From NCBI RefSeq assembly GCF_010906925.1, contig NZ_VTVE01000001.1, forward strand, positions 1,340,278 to 1,404,277: a stretch of DNA of 64,000 nt. Direction: 5' to 3'. The position numbers and the translations under genes are program-made. Below the pieces are notes generated by a model, which was not told the origin of the DNA, did no database searches, and saw nothing but the letters and a program-made list of their open reading frames with translations. Positions 42,743 through 52,500 of this stretch are shown here, one piece after another. The stretch's first letter is position 1; each line of letters begins with the position of its first letter. Source of the DNA: Pseudobutyrivibrio xylanivorans. GTDB lineage: Bacteria > Bacillota > Clostridia > Lachnospirales > Lachnospiraceae.

Positions 42743-44104
42743 TTATCTTTCAAAAATATATGTTTTAAAATCCACTCCAATTTCAATATCCTGGTTTTCT
42801 TCTAGCCCTTTATAGGCCATGCCACCAAAATCAAATATCTGCATCAATTTTCCTTCTTCATCGTATAAATAAAACATATATTTTGAGCCGCTAGTGACAT
42901 AATATGATTTATAAAAAGGACGTTCTTGACTGTCATAATATAGGGTTCCTGAGGAATTATAGGTTCCATATTCCTCTGAATCTGAGCTATATTCCACCTT
43001 TACTATTTTGCCATCTTCTCTTATATATTCTTTTTCTTGGTAATCTAGCAGAGGCCTAATCTCATCGATGTACTGGTATTCTTTACCATCTATAGATTTT
43101 ATTCCATCAAGGACCTCTATACCTTCTTGATATGGAATGTATTTAGCCTCTTTTACAGCGTCACTAGTTGAATATTTAAATCCATAGGCCTCCTTAGGAT
43201 ACTCTGATTTACTATTGCTAACCAATGATACAAATACGTTTTTATCTTCTACTGTTCCAACAAAAACCTCAGCACCAGCGTCTTCAATCATCTCATACTG
43301 AGAATCATCATTATAAAAATATGATAAAAACTCCTCTTCCGATGCTTCATCTGTCACCTGAGTATACATACCATTTTCTAAAGAAGAATCATCATCAAAA
43401 TCATATATATCTAGTAAACTTATGCTTTTGATATCTCTATAGTCTTGAAGCACTAGTTCGATTGGCTCTCCCCCTGCTCCATATCCAGATCTGAAACAAG
43501 TAAGCCCTTTTCCTTCAGTCCAAACAAAAGTAGAATAAAAGCCGCTTTCTATAAGGGTGTTGTAAATACTACATCTACAAGTGCCATCCTCATTTGTTAT
43601 TTCAACTTCTTCGCCATCATTATTTATCGTAGAATCCTCACTATCACATATTAGGATACCATCTGAAATAAACTCATCTTCCGTTGGAACATCTTCCTGT
43701 TCTCTTATCATTATTATCTTGCTATCTGTTACATAGAAGAAACCTAGATTGAATCTATCTGTAACATCATAATAGTATCTGCCCGGACAATCATCATACT
43801 GAATATTAATGGTATATACATCGCCATTATCATAAGTAGCCACCTGCTCAACTTTCATGTTGACCTCATCCACATCCTCTTCCAAGAATGCATTTACTGT
43901 ATATGTAGGATTCTCCTGGGATGCATCAAAAAAATAGCTATTTTTTACTTCAGATACAATCTCTTCCGTATTTTCTTCTGATTGCTTTTCTTCTACTACT
44001 TCCTCATTTTTATTGCTAACTGAATCTGTCGACTTGCCACAGGAACACATAACCATAGCAACCGCAAGACCAGCAACACACCATCTATACTTTTTATTTT
44101 TCAT
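42743..44104 (-). CDS. Unknown lipoprotein, ~453 aa
   Basis: The first ~25 residues are basic then hydrophobic and end in a lipobox-like MCSCGKS, after which comes an acidic linker. The remaining ~410 residues have no motif I recognise; they contain many Y, D and E and appear beta-rich. The protein should be anchored at the outer face of the membrane. I chose the ATG at 44104, about ten bases after GGAGGA; earlier in-frame ATGs at 44134, 44122, 44113 and 44110 are possible. It is the last of four co-oriented unknown exported or membrane proteins. Confidence 0.65.
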   Translation of the reverse strand: MKNKKYRWCVAGLAVAMVMCSCGKSTDSVSNKNEEVVEEKQSEENTEEIVSEVKNSYFFDASQENPTYTVNAFLEEDVDEVNMKVEQVATYDNGDVYTINIQYDDCPGRYYYDVTDRFNLGFFYVTDSKIIMIREQEDVPTEDEFISDGILICDSEDSTINNDGEEVEITNEDGTCRCSIYNTLIESGFYSTFVWTEGKGLTCFRSGYGAGGEPIELVLQDYRDIKSISLLDIYDFDDDSSLENGMYTQVTDEASEEEFLSYFYNDDSQYEMIEDAGAEVFVGTVEDKNVFVSLVSNSKSEYPKEAYGFKYSTSDAVKEAKYIPYQEGIEVLDGIKSIDGKEYQYIDEIRPLLDYQEKEYIREDGKIVKVEYSSDSEEYGTYNSSGTLYYDSQERPFYKSYYVTSGSKYMFYLYDEEGKLMQIFDFGGMAYKGLEENQDIEIGVDFKTYIFER

Positions 44105-44130
44105 GTACATCATTTCCTCCATGATAATAT

Positions 44131-44925
44131 TCAATAATTACATATTATGCACTCTTCGAAGGTTTCTAACATAACAGTAGCATCTTCGATTGAGTATCTA
44201 TTCTCGCCAATTTGATTTTTACTAGTAAATACTACATTGTAATACTCACCTTCAATCAAGTCTTCCGCTTCACTTAAATCGATTTCATAATAACATTCAG
44301 AATCTAGACTATATAAAATCACTTTATCTTCAGTTATTGACTCTACTTTGCATAATTCAAAATATTTATCCACAACATCATTCTCTTCTTCTGAATAAAT
44401 CGTCATACCATGGTCTATATCAACTATATCTGTACCTTCAAAAGCCCCCTCGCCTATGACTTCTAATTTATAAGAAAAATCCACATTTTCTAATTTACTA
44501 CATCCGCGAAAAGCATTTGCTCCAATTATTTCAACCTTCAATAGTCCATTTACTTCTCGCAAATTACAACAACCTTCAAAAAAAGAATCAGGTATTGCTG
44601 TACAATTATTATCAAAGAAAACGACCTGTATATAATTATCATCCTGGAATTTAGGATAAGCTATATTGCCCTCTGGAATTGTCACAACTTTTATTCTTTC
44701 GTTGTTCAAAAAAGATTCATCATATTCCACCACATCCCAAATACCTATTTTAGTTGGCAAAACTATTACTGGATCTCTTCCAATGTATTTATTAACTTTT
44801 ACAGATAAACCATACTTTTCGTCTCTTACAAAAGAAAAACTATAGTCTCGATTCAAAAAACAGATTACTCCACATAGTAAAACTATTATTATCACCAAGC
44901 CTATAACTAAATGTTTCTTTTTCAT
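44131..44925 (-). CDS. Membrane-anchored protein with LRR_5 (BspA-like) repeats
   Basis: This 264-residue protein has an N-terminal helix (about 5-24) acting as signal anchor. Residues 90-180 contain short leucine-rich repeats of the BspA type (AIPDSFFEGCCNLREVN, IIGANAFRGCSKLENVD, VIGEGAFEGTDIV). Such repeats mediate protein or carbohydrate contacts at the cell surface. The C-terminal ~80 residues are acidic with no known domain. It lies 41 nt after the 185-residue membrane protein gene. Confidence 0.75.
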   Translation of the reverse strand: MKKKHLVIGLVIIIVLLCGVICFLNRDYSFSFVRDEKYGLSVKVNKYIGRDPVIVLPTKIGIWDVVEYDESFLNNERIKVVTIPEGNIAYPKFQDDNYIQVVFFDNNCTAIPDSFFEGCCNLREVNGLLKVEIIGANAFRGCSKLENVDFSYKLEVIGEGAFEGTDIVDIDHGMTIYSEEENDVVDKYFELCKVESITEDKVILYSLDSECYYEIDLSEAEDLIEGEYYNVVFTSKNQIGENRYSIEDATVMLETFEECIICNY

Positions 44926-44966
44926 AAATTATCTTCCCTTATAACATCTGAAGAATAAAATAACTT

Positions 44967-45524
44967 TTATTCTTTTAATTCATCCACATACCTATATTCA
45001 TGCAAATCCTGAAGATGATCTATCCTATTTCCATCCATATCATAATATGCTATGCTGCCATCCGGCTTTTCTTCTACGGTATATAATGAAAAAATCCGTT
45101 TAGCACCTGATACAATAAAATTCTTATATTCGTAATAGTCTATTGATTTATCCCAGAAATTGTCTTCATAGCCAACAAAAGTTTTTCCATCAATTGTATC
45201 TACTCGCTCTTTATGCGGCACCGCTGCACAAAATATAAATAATGGAAATCTAAAAATCCATAAGAAACATGCTATTCCCAAAAGTGTTACTCCCATAGTA
45301 ATTCTCTTTTTTATACTATCAGCAGTAATAAATGTTAAAAGCAGCCACAATAACACGCAAACTCCAACAAACACTGCGCATGCTACATTAACCCATGCTC
45401 TTAGTTGAAGGCCTGCTATCGTCAGCGGAATAAAAGCTATCGTGTATAACAATATTGTTAGGCCAACTAAATCAAAAATCCCATTTCTAATTTTTTTCAT
45501 TTTCTGAACAAGCTTAGCATCCAT
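44967..45524 (-). CDS. Unknown membrane protein, 185 aa
   Basis: This protein has three hydrophobic segments (about 14-35, 38-70 and 75-98), the second long enough for a helix pair, and an ~85-residue C-terminal domain with KTFVGYEDNFWDKSIDYYEY and a second repeat-like AYYDMDGNRIDHL. It begins immediately after the stop of the upstream lipoprotein gene (TAG-TAG-ATG), so translation is probably coupled. Function unknown. Confidence 0.65.
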   Translation of the reverse strand: MDAKLVQKMKKIRNGIFDLVGLTILLYTIAFIPLTIAGLQLRAWVNVACAVFVGVCVLLWLLLTFITADSIKKRITMGVTLLGIACFLWIFRFPLFIFCAAVPHKERVDTIDGKTFVGYEDNFWDKSIDYYEYKNFIVSGAKRIFSLYTVEEKPDGSIAYYDMDGNRIDHLQDLHEYRYVDELKE

Positions 45525-45527
45525 CTA

Positions 45528-46130
45528 CTATTTACCTGCTCCAACTGTTACCAACTTACCGTCATACTCTGCAAGCATTTCTCTATAATCACTTTCATCT
45601 GCTGAATGGGAATCTATAGTATAAACAATACCATCCGTTCCATAATCCATTTGCAGACTATTTACAGTAGTTACATCTCCATCCTGCATCTTATAAATAT
45701 TTGTATAGAAGCTTTCAGCACTATCGTACTCCTCGTAGATAATTCCTTCCTGCTTGATATATTGTATAGTTCCATACATACCATAATCTCCAAGTTCTTT
45801 TACATCCCCTTCAACTATGGTATATATCTCAACTAAATCATTATGCTGAAGACCATTTCCATAAACTGCTATCTCAGGTACGTCATCATCATTTAAGTAT
45901 AATAAACTGTAATTTCTATCTCCTATATTAGTATTATCTGATTTAAGATAGATAGATTCATAATCTACCATATCTCCATTTCCCCTAGTGGCAAGCTGTT
46001 CTATACTTACCTCTTCTCTTACTAAGTCATCATTATCTATATTCCCTGTACCAACGTCCGACGTTCTACCACATCCGCAAAGAAGTGCACCAATAATTAA
46101 TGTTGTAAAAAATGCTTTGTTTTTCATCAT
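45528..46130 (-). CDS. Unknown lipoprotein, ~200 aa
   Basis: A lipobox LLCGCG after a hydrophobic stretch marks it as an outer-surface lipoprotein. The mature part has a segment DDVPEIAVYGNGLQHNDLVEIYTIV, which resembles the VCBS/FG-GAP-like calcium-binding repeats of other clostridial lipoproteins. The remainder is unknown. I chose the ATG at 46130 after a GGAAGGAC site; an in-frame TTG at 46193 lacks support. It heads the group of four exported or membrane proteins. Confidence 0.65.
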   Translation of the reverse strand: MMKNKAFFTTLIIGALLCGCGRTSDVGTGNIDNDDLVREEVSIEQLATRGNGDMVDYESIYLKSDNTNIGDRNYSLLYLNDDDVPEIAVYGNGLQHNDLVEIYTIVEGDVKELGDYGMYGTIQYIKQEGIIYEEYDSAESFYTNIYKMQDGDVTTVNSLQMDYGTDGIVYTIDSHSADESDYREMLAEYDGKLVTVGAGK

Positions 46131-46347
46131 AACCGTCCTTCCCTTTTTACTATTAACCAATATTTTCCCGTAAAATTGAAACTTTAGATTCAATAATCAT
46201 ATAAACGCATACACCGATATTAATTATACCAGTCTCCTTTATAGTTGTCTATAACTACTTTAAAGTTATTGGTATAATTTTTTTGTTGGAATAATAATCT
46301 ACACTTCAATTTATCATGTTTGCATAATCGTCCTATGAATTTTAGGG

Positions 46348-46377
46348 TTGAAAAGATTGCATGCAATTAATTATAAT
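46348..46377 (+). promoter_or_regulatory. Promoter with palindromic spacer for the PNPOx-like gene
   Basis: TTGAAA (46348-46353) and TATAAT (46372-46377) are 18 bases apart. The spacer contains ATTGCATGCAAT (46356-46367), a perfect 12-bp palindrome that could be an operator. It lies 40 nt before the start of the PNPOx-like gene. Confidence 0.6.
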
Positions 46378-46416
46378 ATAAGTGTTTAAGCATTATTCAT
46401 TAAGGAGGTTTTCATT

Positions 46417-46809
46417 ATGCAAGAAGTTTGCGAGTTTTTAAAGAAATGCGGTACATATTATTTAGCTACAGTTGATGGTGACCAGCCAAGAGTTCGTCCT
46501 TTCGGCACTATTCATATTTTCGAAGATAAGCTTTACATCCAGACTGGAAAGTCAAAGGACGTATCAAAGCAGATTCAGAAGAATCCTAAGGTAGAGATTT
46601 GCGGATTTGCAGAAGGAAAGTGGGTACGTGTTGCAGGCGAGCTTGTACGTGATGATAGAATCGAGGCTAAGGAGAACATGCTTGATGCTTATCCAAATCT
46701 CAAGGCTATGTATTCAGCTGAAGATGACAACACTGAGGTTCTTTACTTCAAGAACGCTACAGCTACTTTCTCATCATTCACTGATGCTCCAAAGACAGTT
46801 ACATTTTAA
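46417..46809 (+). CDS. Pyridoxamine 5'-phosphate oxidase-like flavoprotein
   Basis: This is a 130-residue split-barrel flavin-binding protein. TYYLATVDGDQPRVRPFG and LYIQTGKSKDVSKQI are the usual landmarks of the PNPOx-like superfamily. The small size, without the C-terminal PNPOx dimer domain, points to a general FMN/FAD reductase or flavin-binding protein rather than vitamin B6 synthesis. It has a strong AAGGAGG site and its own promoter, on the plus strand among minus-strand genes. Confidence 0.85.
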   Translation: MQEVCEFLKKCGTYYLATVDGDQPRVRPFGTIHIFEDKLYIQTGKSKDVSKQIQKNPKVEICGFAEGKWVRVAGELVRDDRIEAKENMLDAYPNLKAMYSAEDDNTEVLYFKNATATFSSFTDAPKTVTF

Positions 46810-46824
46810 TTAATGAACAACAAA

Positions 46825-46844
46825 GGGATGGCATTTGCCATCCC
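46825..46844. terminator. Bidirectional terminator hairpin
   Basis: GGGATGGC-ATTT-GCCATCCC lies between the convergent PNPOx-like gene and ybjQ. The stem is identical to that at 42721-42740. The T-tracts are weak on both sides. Confidence 0.7.
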
Positions 46845-46861
46845 TAATTATTTATCTAGTT

Positions 46862-47173
46862 CTATAAAAACTTTACTGCAGTTCCGTATGCAAGCACCTC
46901 TGCTGCACCCTGCATAACAGATGAAGATGCATATCTAACTCCTACGATAGCATCAGCCCCAAGCTGCTCTGCCTCATCTACCATTCTCTTTGTGGCAATC
47001 TGTCTTGCCTCTACAAGCATTTCTGTATAGCTTGAAATCTCACCACCAACAAGAGTCTTCATTCCAGCCATAAAATCCTTACCAAAGTTTTTAGACTGTA
47101 CGATAGTACCCTTTACCACACCAATAACCTCAAATTCCTGTCCTGGAATTGTCTCAATACTTACGAGCTTCAT
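46862..47173 (-). CDS. YbjQ/UPF0145 family protein
   Basis: This 103-residue protein belongs to the UPF0145 (YbjQ) family, thought to form a pentamer and possibly bind metal. GQEFEVIGVVKGTIVQSK, YTEMLVEARQIATKRM and GADAIVGVRYASSSVM are typical. I chose the ATG at 47173, six bases after GGAGGAGA; an in-frame ATG at 47191 lies before this site. It overlaps the end of the MerR-type gene by 20 nt, so the two are translated as a unit. Confidence 0.85.
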   Translation of the reverse strand: MKLVSIETIPGQEFEVIGVVKGTIVQSKNFGKDFMAGMKTLVGGEISSYTEMLVEARQIATKRMVDEAEQLGADAIVGVRYASSSVMQGAAEVLAYGTAVKFL

Positions 47174-47798
47174 TAATCTCTCCTCCATCAATTTCTTTTA
47201 ATCTCTGTCTAAGTGCTAGCAAAACTCCAACAATCATAGACACAAACAATAATACCATAACTACAACTAATCCTATAGGGGTCTCCTCATCTGCACTTTT
47301 CGTCCAGCACATAAACACTATCATAAGGATAAAAAATATGATGCTAACCCCTGCTGCAATAATTGGGCCTCTTTTGGTCTTCTTTATATCTGTTTTATTT
47401 ACATCCATAAATCTGACACCTCCCCTTTCTAGGTTTCTCATATTTTCTAGATAAGAGTCTGCCTGTAAATCATCAAATTGAACATTTTCAGCCATTATTT
47501 CCCTGCACATCTCTTTCATAATATCCAGTTCCTTTTGGCGATGTGTAAAATGGGAAATGTGCCTATCCAGACAATCTACCATGGATATCTCTCCTGCTTC
47601 CAATTTCCGAATCTCATCAATTGGAACATCCAGACTTCTAAGTAGCTTTATCTTATTTAATAGATCCACATCCTTAAGAGAATATTCTCTATAACCATTG
47701 TCTCTATTTCTCTCAGGATTAATCAATCCCTGCTCCTCATAGAAGCGAATATTTTTTTTAGTAATTCCAACTAGCTCTTCAACTTGATTGATTTTCAT
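47154..47798 (-). CDS. MerR-family regulator with C-terminal transmembrane helices
   Basis: This 214-residue protein has a MerR winged helix at 1-70 (NQVEELVGITKKNIRFYEEQG), a coiled-coil region at about 80-125, and two transmembrane helices at about 145-165 and 174-196. Most MerR proteins are soluble, so this one is probably anchored to the membrane with the DNA-binding domain inside. The adjacent promoters at 47846-47876 and 49540-49570 have the 19-bp spacer typical of MerR-controlled promoters, so it likely regulates its own operon and the protease-hydrolase operon. What it senses is unknown. Confidence 0.85.
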   Translation of the reverse strand: MKINQVEELVGITKKNIRFYEEQGLINPERNRDNGYREYSLKDVDLLNKIKLLRSLDVPIDEIRKLEAGEISMVDCLDRHISHFTHRQKELDIMKEMCREIMAENVQFDDLQADSYLENMRNLERGGVRFMDVNKTDIKKTKRGPIIAAGVSIIFFILMIVFMCWTKSADEETPIGLVVVMVLLFVSMIVGVLLALRQRLKEIDGGEINEARKY

Positions 47799-47845
47799 GC
47801 TTTCTCCCTAGATTTTTTATTCGACTTGGCCTTGTCTATGGCTAT

Positions 47846-47876
47846 AATATAAAGCTTCCACCAGATGGAAGGTCAA
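47846..47876 (-). promoter_or_regulatory. MerR-type promoter/operator of the merR-ybjQ operon
   Basis: On the minus strand TTGACC (47871-47876) and TATATT (47846-47851) are 19 bases apart, the long spacer that MerR regulators straighten. The spacer carries an inverted repeat, TTCCA...TGGAAG (47853-47873 overall), with 7 of 8 half-site bases matching. Confidence 0.75.
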
Positions 47877-47879
47877 CAC

Positions 47880-48689
47880 TTATTTTAAAAAATCTTCAAT
47901 TATTTTATTTACTTCCTCTGGGCAATCCGTATTTGCGTTATGACCAGCGCCTTCTATCCAATGAATTGGTAGATTCGATTTCTTATGCCAAGCTCTATTA
48001 TATCTTTTGGTGGACCCAGCCATATCCTTTGTTCCGCATATAAGTTCCGCCGGACACTTTATCTCATAAGGAAGCTCTTCTTCTACTGCCTCCACTAAAA
48101 TCTTAAATCCACTGCCCGCAAGCCTAGCATATCTTTCCTGATTACCATCATAGGTCATCATGAATTTTCTCATCAACTCACGCCCATATTCAGAAGTAGC
48201 AACGCCCTTTGTTCCCTGTCTAATCAGAGTCTTCCATGGATAATGACGATAGACTGGAGTCATCCTATGTAAAAGCCATAGTTCAATTCCTGTATAATAC
48301 TGCTTCTGCAGCGGAGCTGAGTCAATAGAAATGAATCCTACTATCTTTTCTGGGAAAAGCTGCATATACATCTGTCCCAAATATCCCCCCATTGACTGTC
48401 CCACAATTACAGGCTTATCAAAACCATTTTCCATAAGAATTTCATCTAGCCATCTAGCCTTATCGGATAGAGAAAAATCCAACTCAAATGGATAGGAAGA
48501 TGCATGAGCCGGTGGGTCCCATACAAACACCGGATACTTACCTTCGAAATATTCTATCTGCTTATCAAACAGTCTATGATCAGTAGTAAGCCCCGGCAGA
48601 AATACTATCTGCTTATCTTTATTATCCCCATCTGGATTTATCCAATAGTGGATGGCTCCACATCGGTTTTCATAAACTCTCTCTTTCAT
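47880..48689 (-). CDS. Alpha/beta hydrolase
   Basis: This is a 269-residue serine hydrolase with nucleophile in VGQSMGGYLGQMY and a general fold visible in FLPGLTTDHRLFDKQIEYFEG. The last histidine is in EGAGHNANTDCPEEV. The substrate is unknown; it resembles lipase or carboxylesterase-type hydrolases acting on small lipid-like esters. I chose the ATG at 48689 after GGGAGCAGG; an upstream in-frame ATG at 48740 lies within the preceding protease gene. It overlaps that gene by 20 nt. Confidence 0.83.
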   Translation of the reverse strand: MKERVYENRCGAIHYWINPDGDNKDKQIVFLPGLTTDHRLFDKQIEYFEGKYPVFVWDPPAHASSYPFELDFSLSDKARWLDEILMENGFDKPVIVGQSMGGYLGQMYMQLFPEKIVGFISIDSAPLQKQYYTGIELWLLHRMTPVYRHYPWKTLIRQGTKGVATSEYGRELMRKFMMTYDGNQERYARLAGSGFKILVEAVEEELPYEIKCPAELICGTKDMAGSTKRYNRAWHKKSNLPIHWIEGAGHNANTDCPEEVNKIIEDFLK

Positions 48690-49485
48690 AATCCTGCTCC
48701 CTGTTGTCGGTTTTTTCACCTTTATATTTCTTATAAACAATTATAGAAATTATTGCAACGATAAGAAGAAGTATAATCTCAAGCATGAAAACTGAAATCT
48801 GAGCACCGAGAAGAACTGTTATAAAATCAATACCTGCATGAATAGCAATAGCTACCAAAAGAAGATATATCTTATGCTCCGTTACTGCCTTATAAACAAT
48901 ATAAGACAAACATATATGTAAAGCTATAGCTATAATGCGCTCCACGCCTGCCATAAAAAATACTGTCGGATGCAGTGTCCATAATAAGGAAACCTGATTC
49001 AGAGTATCCTCTTTCATTTTATCATCAAGCATAGAAAGTGAGGCTTCAAAAGTTCCTGCATTAATCATAAATGAAGTTAAAAGATTCGAAATGTAAGTTA
49101 TGCCAACAAGTATAATTGCTTCTATTCCACCATGGCCAACTCCATACATAAATGCATTTTGTTTTCCAAGACTATGTTTCTTAAATAAATTCATAGAAAC
49201 AAAACGGCCTATTTCTTCAAATATACCTGCTGCAAGTCCCCCATAAATTGCCATCAATAAAACATTTCCAGCTAAAGTATCACCTAGATGCCTAAGCATT
49301 ACAGTATGCATAATTTGCTCTAAAACCAGGGCAAATATTACAAATGTAACTGCTCCGATTACAAGCCAAATCAAGTTTGCTTTTAGTTTCGCTCTCCCAT
49401 ATATCACGAGTCCAATTGGTAATCCAAATGCAATAACCAGTGAAACACACATTCCTACAAGTGATGCTACGGGTACTGTTCCCAT
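48670..49485 (-). CDS. YhfC-family (PrsW-like) glutamic-type intramembrane protease
   Basis: This 271-residue membrane protein has about eight helices. The proposed catalytic motifs are all in membrane segments: FEEIGRF (E90, E91, R94), VGHGGIEA (H118) and a later histidine in IAIHAGIDF. This matches the YhfC/DUF2324 branch of the CPBP/PrsW superfamily. Some related proteases cleave membrane-bound regulators. It is the first gene of the pair with the alpha/beta hydrolase and is preceded by a MerR-type promoter at 49540-49570. Confidence 0.82.
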   Translation of the reverse strand: MGTVPVASLVGMCVSLVIAFGLPIGLVIYGRAKLKANLIWLVIGAVTFVIFALVLEQIMHTVMLRHLGDTLAGNVLLMAIYGGLAAGIFEEIGRFVSMNLFKKHSLGKQNAFMYGVGHGGIEAIILVGITYISNLLTSFMINAGTFEASLSMLDDKMKEDTLNQVSLLWTLHPTVFFMAGVERIIAIALHICLSYIVYKAVTEHKIYLLLVAIAIHAGIDFITVLLGAQISVFMLEIILLLIVAIISIIVYKKYKGEKTDNREQDYERESL

Positions 49486-49539
49486 ATCTCATTACCTCCC
49501 AATGTAATTATTCTTAGACCAGGCCATGTCTTTGAATAA

Positions 49540-49570
49540 AATATAAACCTTCCACATAGTGGAAGGTCAA
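49540..49570 (-). promoter_or_regulatory. MerR-type promoter/operator of the protease-hydrolase operon
   Basis: On the minus strand TTGACC (49565-49570) and TATATT (49540-49545) are 19 bases apart. The spacer contains ACCTTCCA-CTATG-TGGAAGGT, a perfect 8-5-8 inverted repeat. The hairpin could also serve as a terminator for carB, whose stop lies 25 nt upstream. Confidence 0.8.
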
Positions 49571-49594
49571 TATTTTTTAATTAATTATATTAAA

Positions 49595-52500
49595 TTATAT
49601 AGTTGCCACATCTACAAGTGTGTACTCTGTAGTTGCAGACTCAAGAGAAGTTGCAAGAGCAACTGCAGTATCCATAGCTGTGATACAGTTGATACCTGTC
49701 TCGATTGCATTTCTTCTGATAAGGAAACCATCTCTTGTTTTGTCACCATGTCCCTGAGTAGGTGTGTCGATAACAAGATCGATCTTGTGACCAAGGATAA
49801 GGTCCATTACATTTGGTGATTCCTGTGTAATCTTGTTGACACGAAGTGCATCTACACCGCCGTCCTGAAGGAACTTAGCTGTAGAGCGTGTAGCATAAAT
49901 CTTGTAACCAAGCTTCTCAAATCTCTTTGCTACCTCAAGTGCCTCCGGCTTGTCAGCATCCTTTACAGTGATAATCATCTGCTTGTGCTTTGGAAGTACA
50001 ACTCCCGCGCCAAGGAATGCCTTGTAGAGAGCCTCTTCAAATGTCTTAGCAATACCAAGACACTCACCTGTAGATTTCATCTCAGGTCCAAGGCTTATCT
50101 CAGCACCGCGAAGCTTCTCAAATGAGAATACTGGCATCTTGATTGCAATGTAATCTGCCTCTGGCTGAAGACCTGGCTTGTATCCCATATCTGTGATCTT
50201 GTGACCTAAGATAGCCTTAGCTGCAAGGTCTACGATTGGAATACCTGTTACCTTACTGATATATGGAACTGTACGAGAGCTTCGTGGGTTAACCTCGATT
50301 ACATAAACCTCTCCATCCATGGCGATAAACTGGATGTTAATCATACCAAGTACGTGAAGAGCCTTAGCAAGTCGCTCTGTATAGTCTACAATCTTGTCCT
50401 TGATATCCTGTGTGATTGTATGTGCAGGATATACTGAAATACTATCACCTGAGTGGATACCAGTACGCTCGATATGTTCCATGATACCTGGAATCAGGAT
50501 ATTCTCACCATCGCAGATGGCGTCAACCTCGATTTCCTTACCCTGTAAATATTTGTCTACAAGGATTGGGTGATCCTGAGCAATCTGATTGATGATGTCC
50601 ATGAACTTCTCGATTTCCTCATCATTGAATGCAATCTGCATCCCCTGACCACCAAGAACGTATGAAGGACGTACAAGTACTGGGTAACCAAGTCTGTTTG
50701 CAACTTCCTTAGCTTCCTCAGCTGTAAATACTGTTCCGCCGGCTGCACGTGGAATCTGAGTCTTCTCTAAGATTTCATCGAAGAGCTCTCTATCCTCCGC
50801 TGCATCTACATCCTCAGCCTTTGTACCAAGGATTGGCACACCGATTTTCATAAGGTGCTCTGTAAGCTTGATAGCTGTCTGACCACCGAACTGAACGATT
50901 GCGCCATCTGGCTTTTCAAGATTAACGATAGACTCTACATCCTCATTAGTAAGAGGCTCAAAGTAAAGCTTATCAGCAATATCAAAGTCTGTTGAAACTG
51001 TCTCTGGGTTGTTATTTACGATGACTGTCTCCCAGCCCTCCTTAGCAAAGGCCCATGTAGCGTGAACTGAACAGTAGTCAAACTCAACACCCTGTCCGAT
51101 TCTGATAGGACCAGAACCAAGTACAAGTACCTTCTTGCGTCCGCTAGTCTCAGCTGCCTCATTCTCGCTACCGTAAACGCTATAGTAGTAAGGAGTCATT
51201 GCGTCAAACTCTGCTGCACATGTATCAACCATCTTGTAAGCTGCTACAATTCCATTGTCATAACGCATCTTGCGAACTTCTTCCTCTGTCATCTTGCCAT
51301 TTAAATCAGCGATGACATTGTCAGGGAACTCAATTCTCTTAGCTTCCTTAAGGAGCTCTACCGTAAGTTCCTCATTAGCAAGGCGCTGTTCCATCTCAAC
51401 AAGGATTTTAATCTTATCAATGAACCAGATATCAATCTGAGTAATATCATGAATCTTTTCGTATGATACACCTCTACGAAGTGCCTCAGCGATACAGTAA
51501 ATTCTTCTATCATCTACAACAGTAAGTGCCTCATTAAGTTCCTCATCTGTCATATCACAGAAGTCATAGCTCATAAGAGAGTCAACGTGCTGTTCAAGTG
51601 AACGGATGGCCTTCATAAGGGCACCTTCGAAGTTGTTGCAGATAGACATTACCTCACCAGTAGCTTTCATCTGAGTTGTAAGCTTTCTAGTTGCAGTAAT
51701 GAACTTATCAAATGGAAGTCTAGGAATCTTTACTACACAGTAGTCAAGCATTGGCTCGAAGCTGGCGAAAGTCTTCTTAGTAATTGCATTTGGAATCTCA
51801 TCAAGTGTGTAACCAAGGGCAATCTTTGCAGCTACCTTAGCAATTGGATAACCTGTTGCCTTTGAAGCAAGTGCTGATGAACGAGATACACGAGGGTTAA
51901 CCTCGATTACGCAGTACTCAAAGCTCTCTGGATGAAGAGCATACTGTACGTTACATCCACCTGTGATACCAAGCTCATCGATGATACGAAGAGCTGATGT
52001 ACGGAGCATCTGGTATTCCTTGTCGCCAAGTGTCTGTGAAGGAGCAACTACGATAGAATCACCTGTATGTACACCTACTGGATCAATATTCTCCATGTTA
52101 CATACTGTGATGCAGTTGCCTGCTGCATCTCGCATTACCTCGTACTCGATTTCCTTCCAACCTGCGATACATCTCTCTACAAGTACTTCGTGTACACGAG
52201 AAAGTCTAAGTCCGTTTGTAAGAATCTCAACTAATTCTGCCTGATTGTGAGCAATACCACCACCTGAACCACCAAGTGTATATGCAGGACGAAGTACTAC
52301 AGGATAGCCGATTGTATTTGTGAATTTGATACCATCCTCTACTGTATTTACTACAAGGGATGCTGCTACAGGCTCACCAAGCTTTTCCATTGTATCCTTG
52401 AATGCCTGTCTATCCTCTGCTCTAAAAATTGTCTCAGCAGTTGTACCGATAAGCTTAACTCCCTGCTCAGCCAAGAATCCTGACTCAGCAAGTTCCATAC

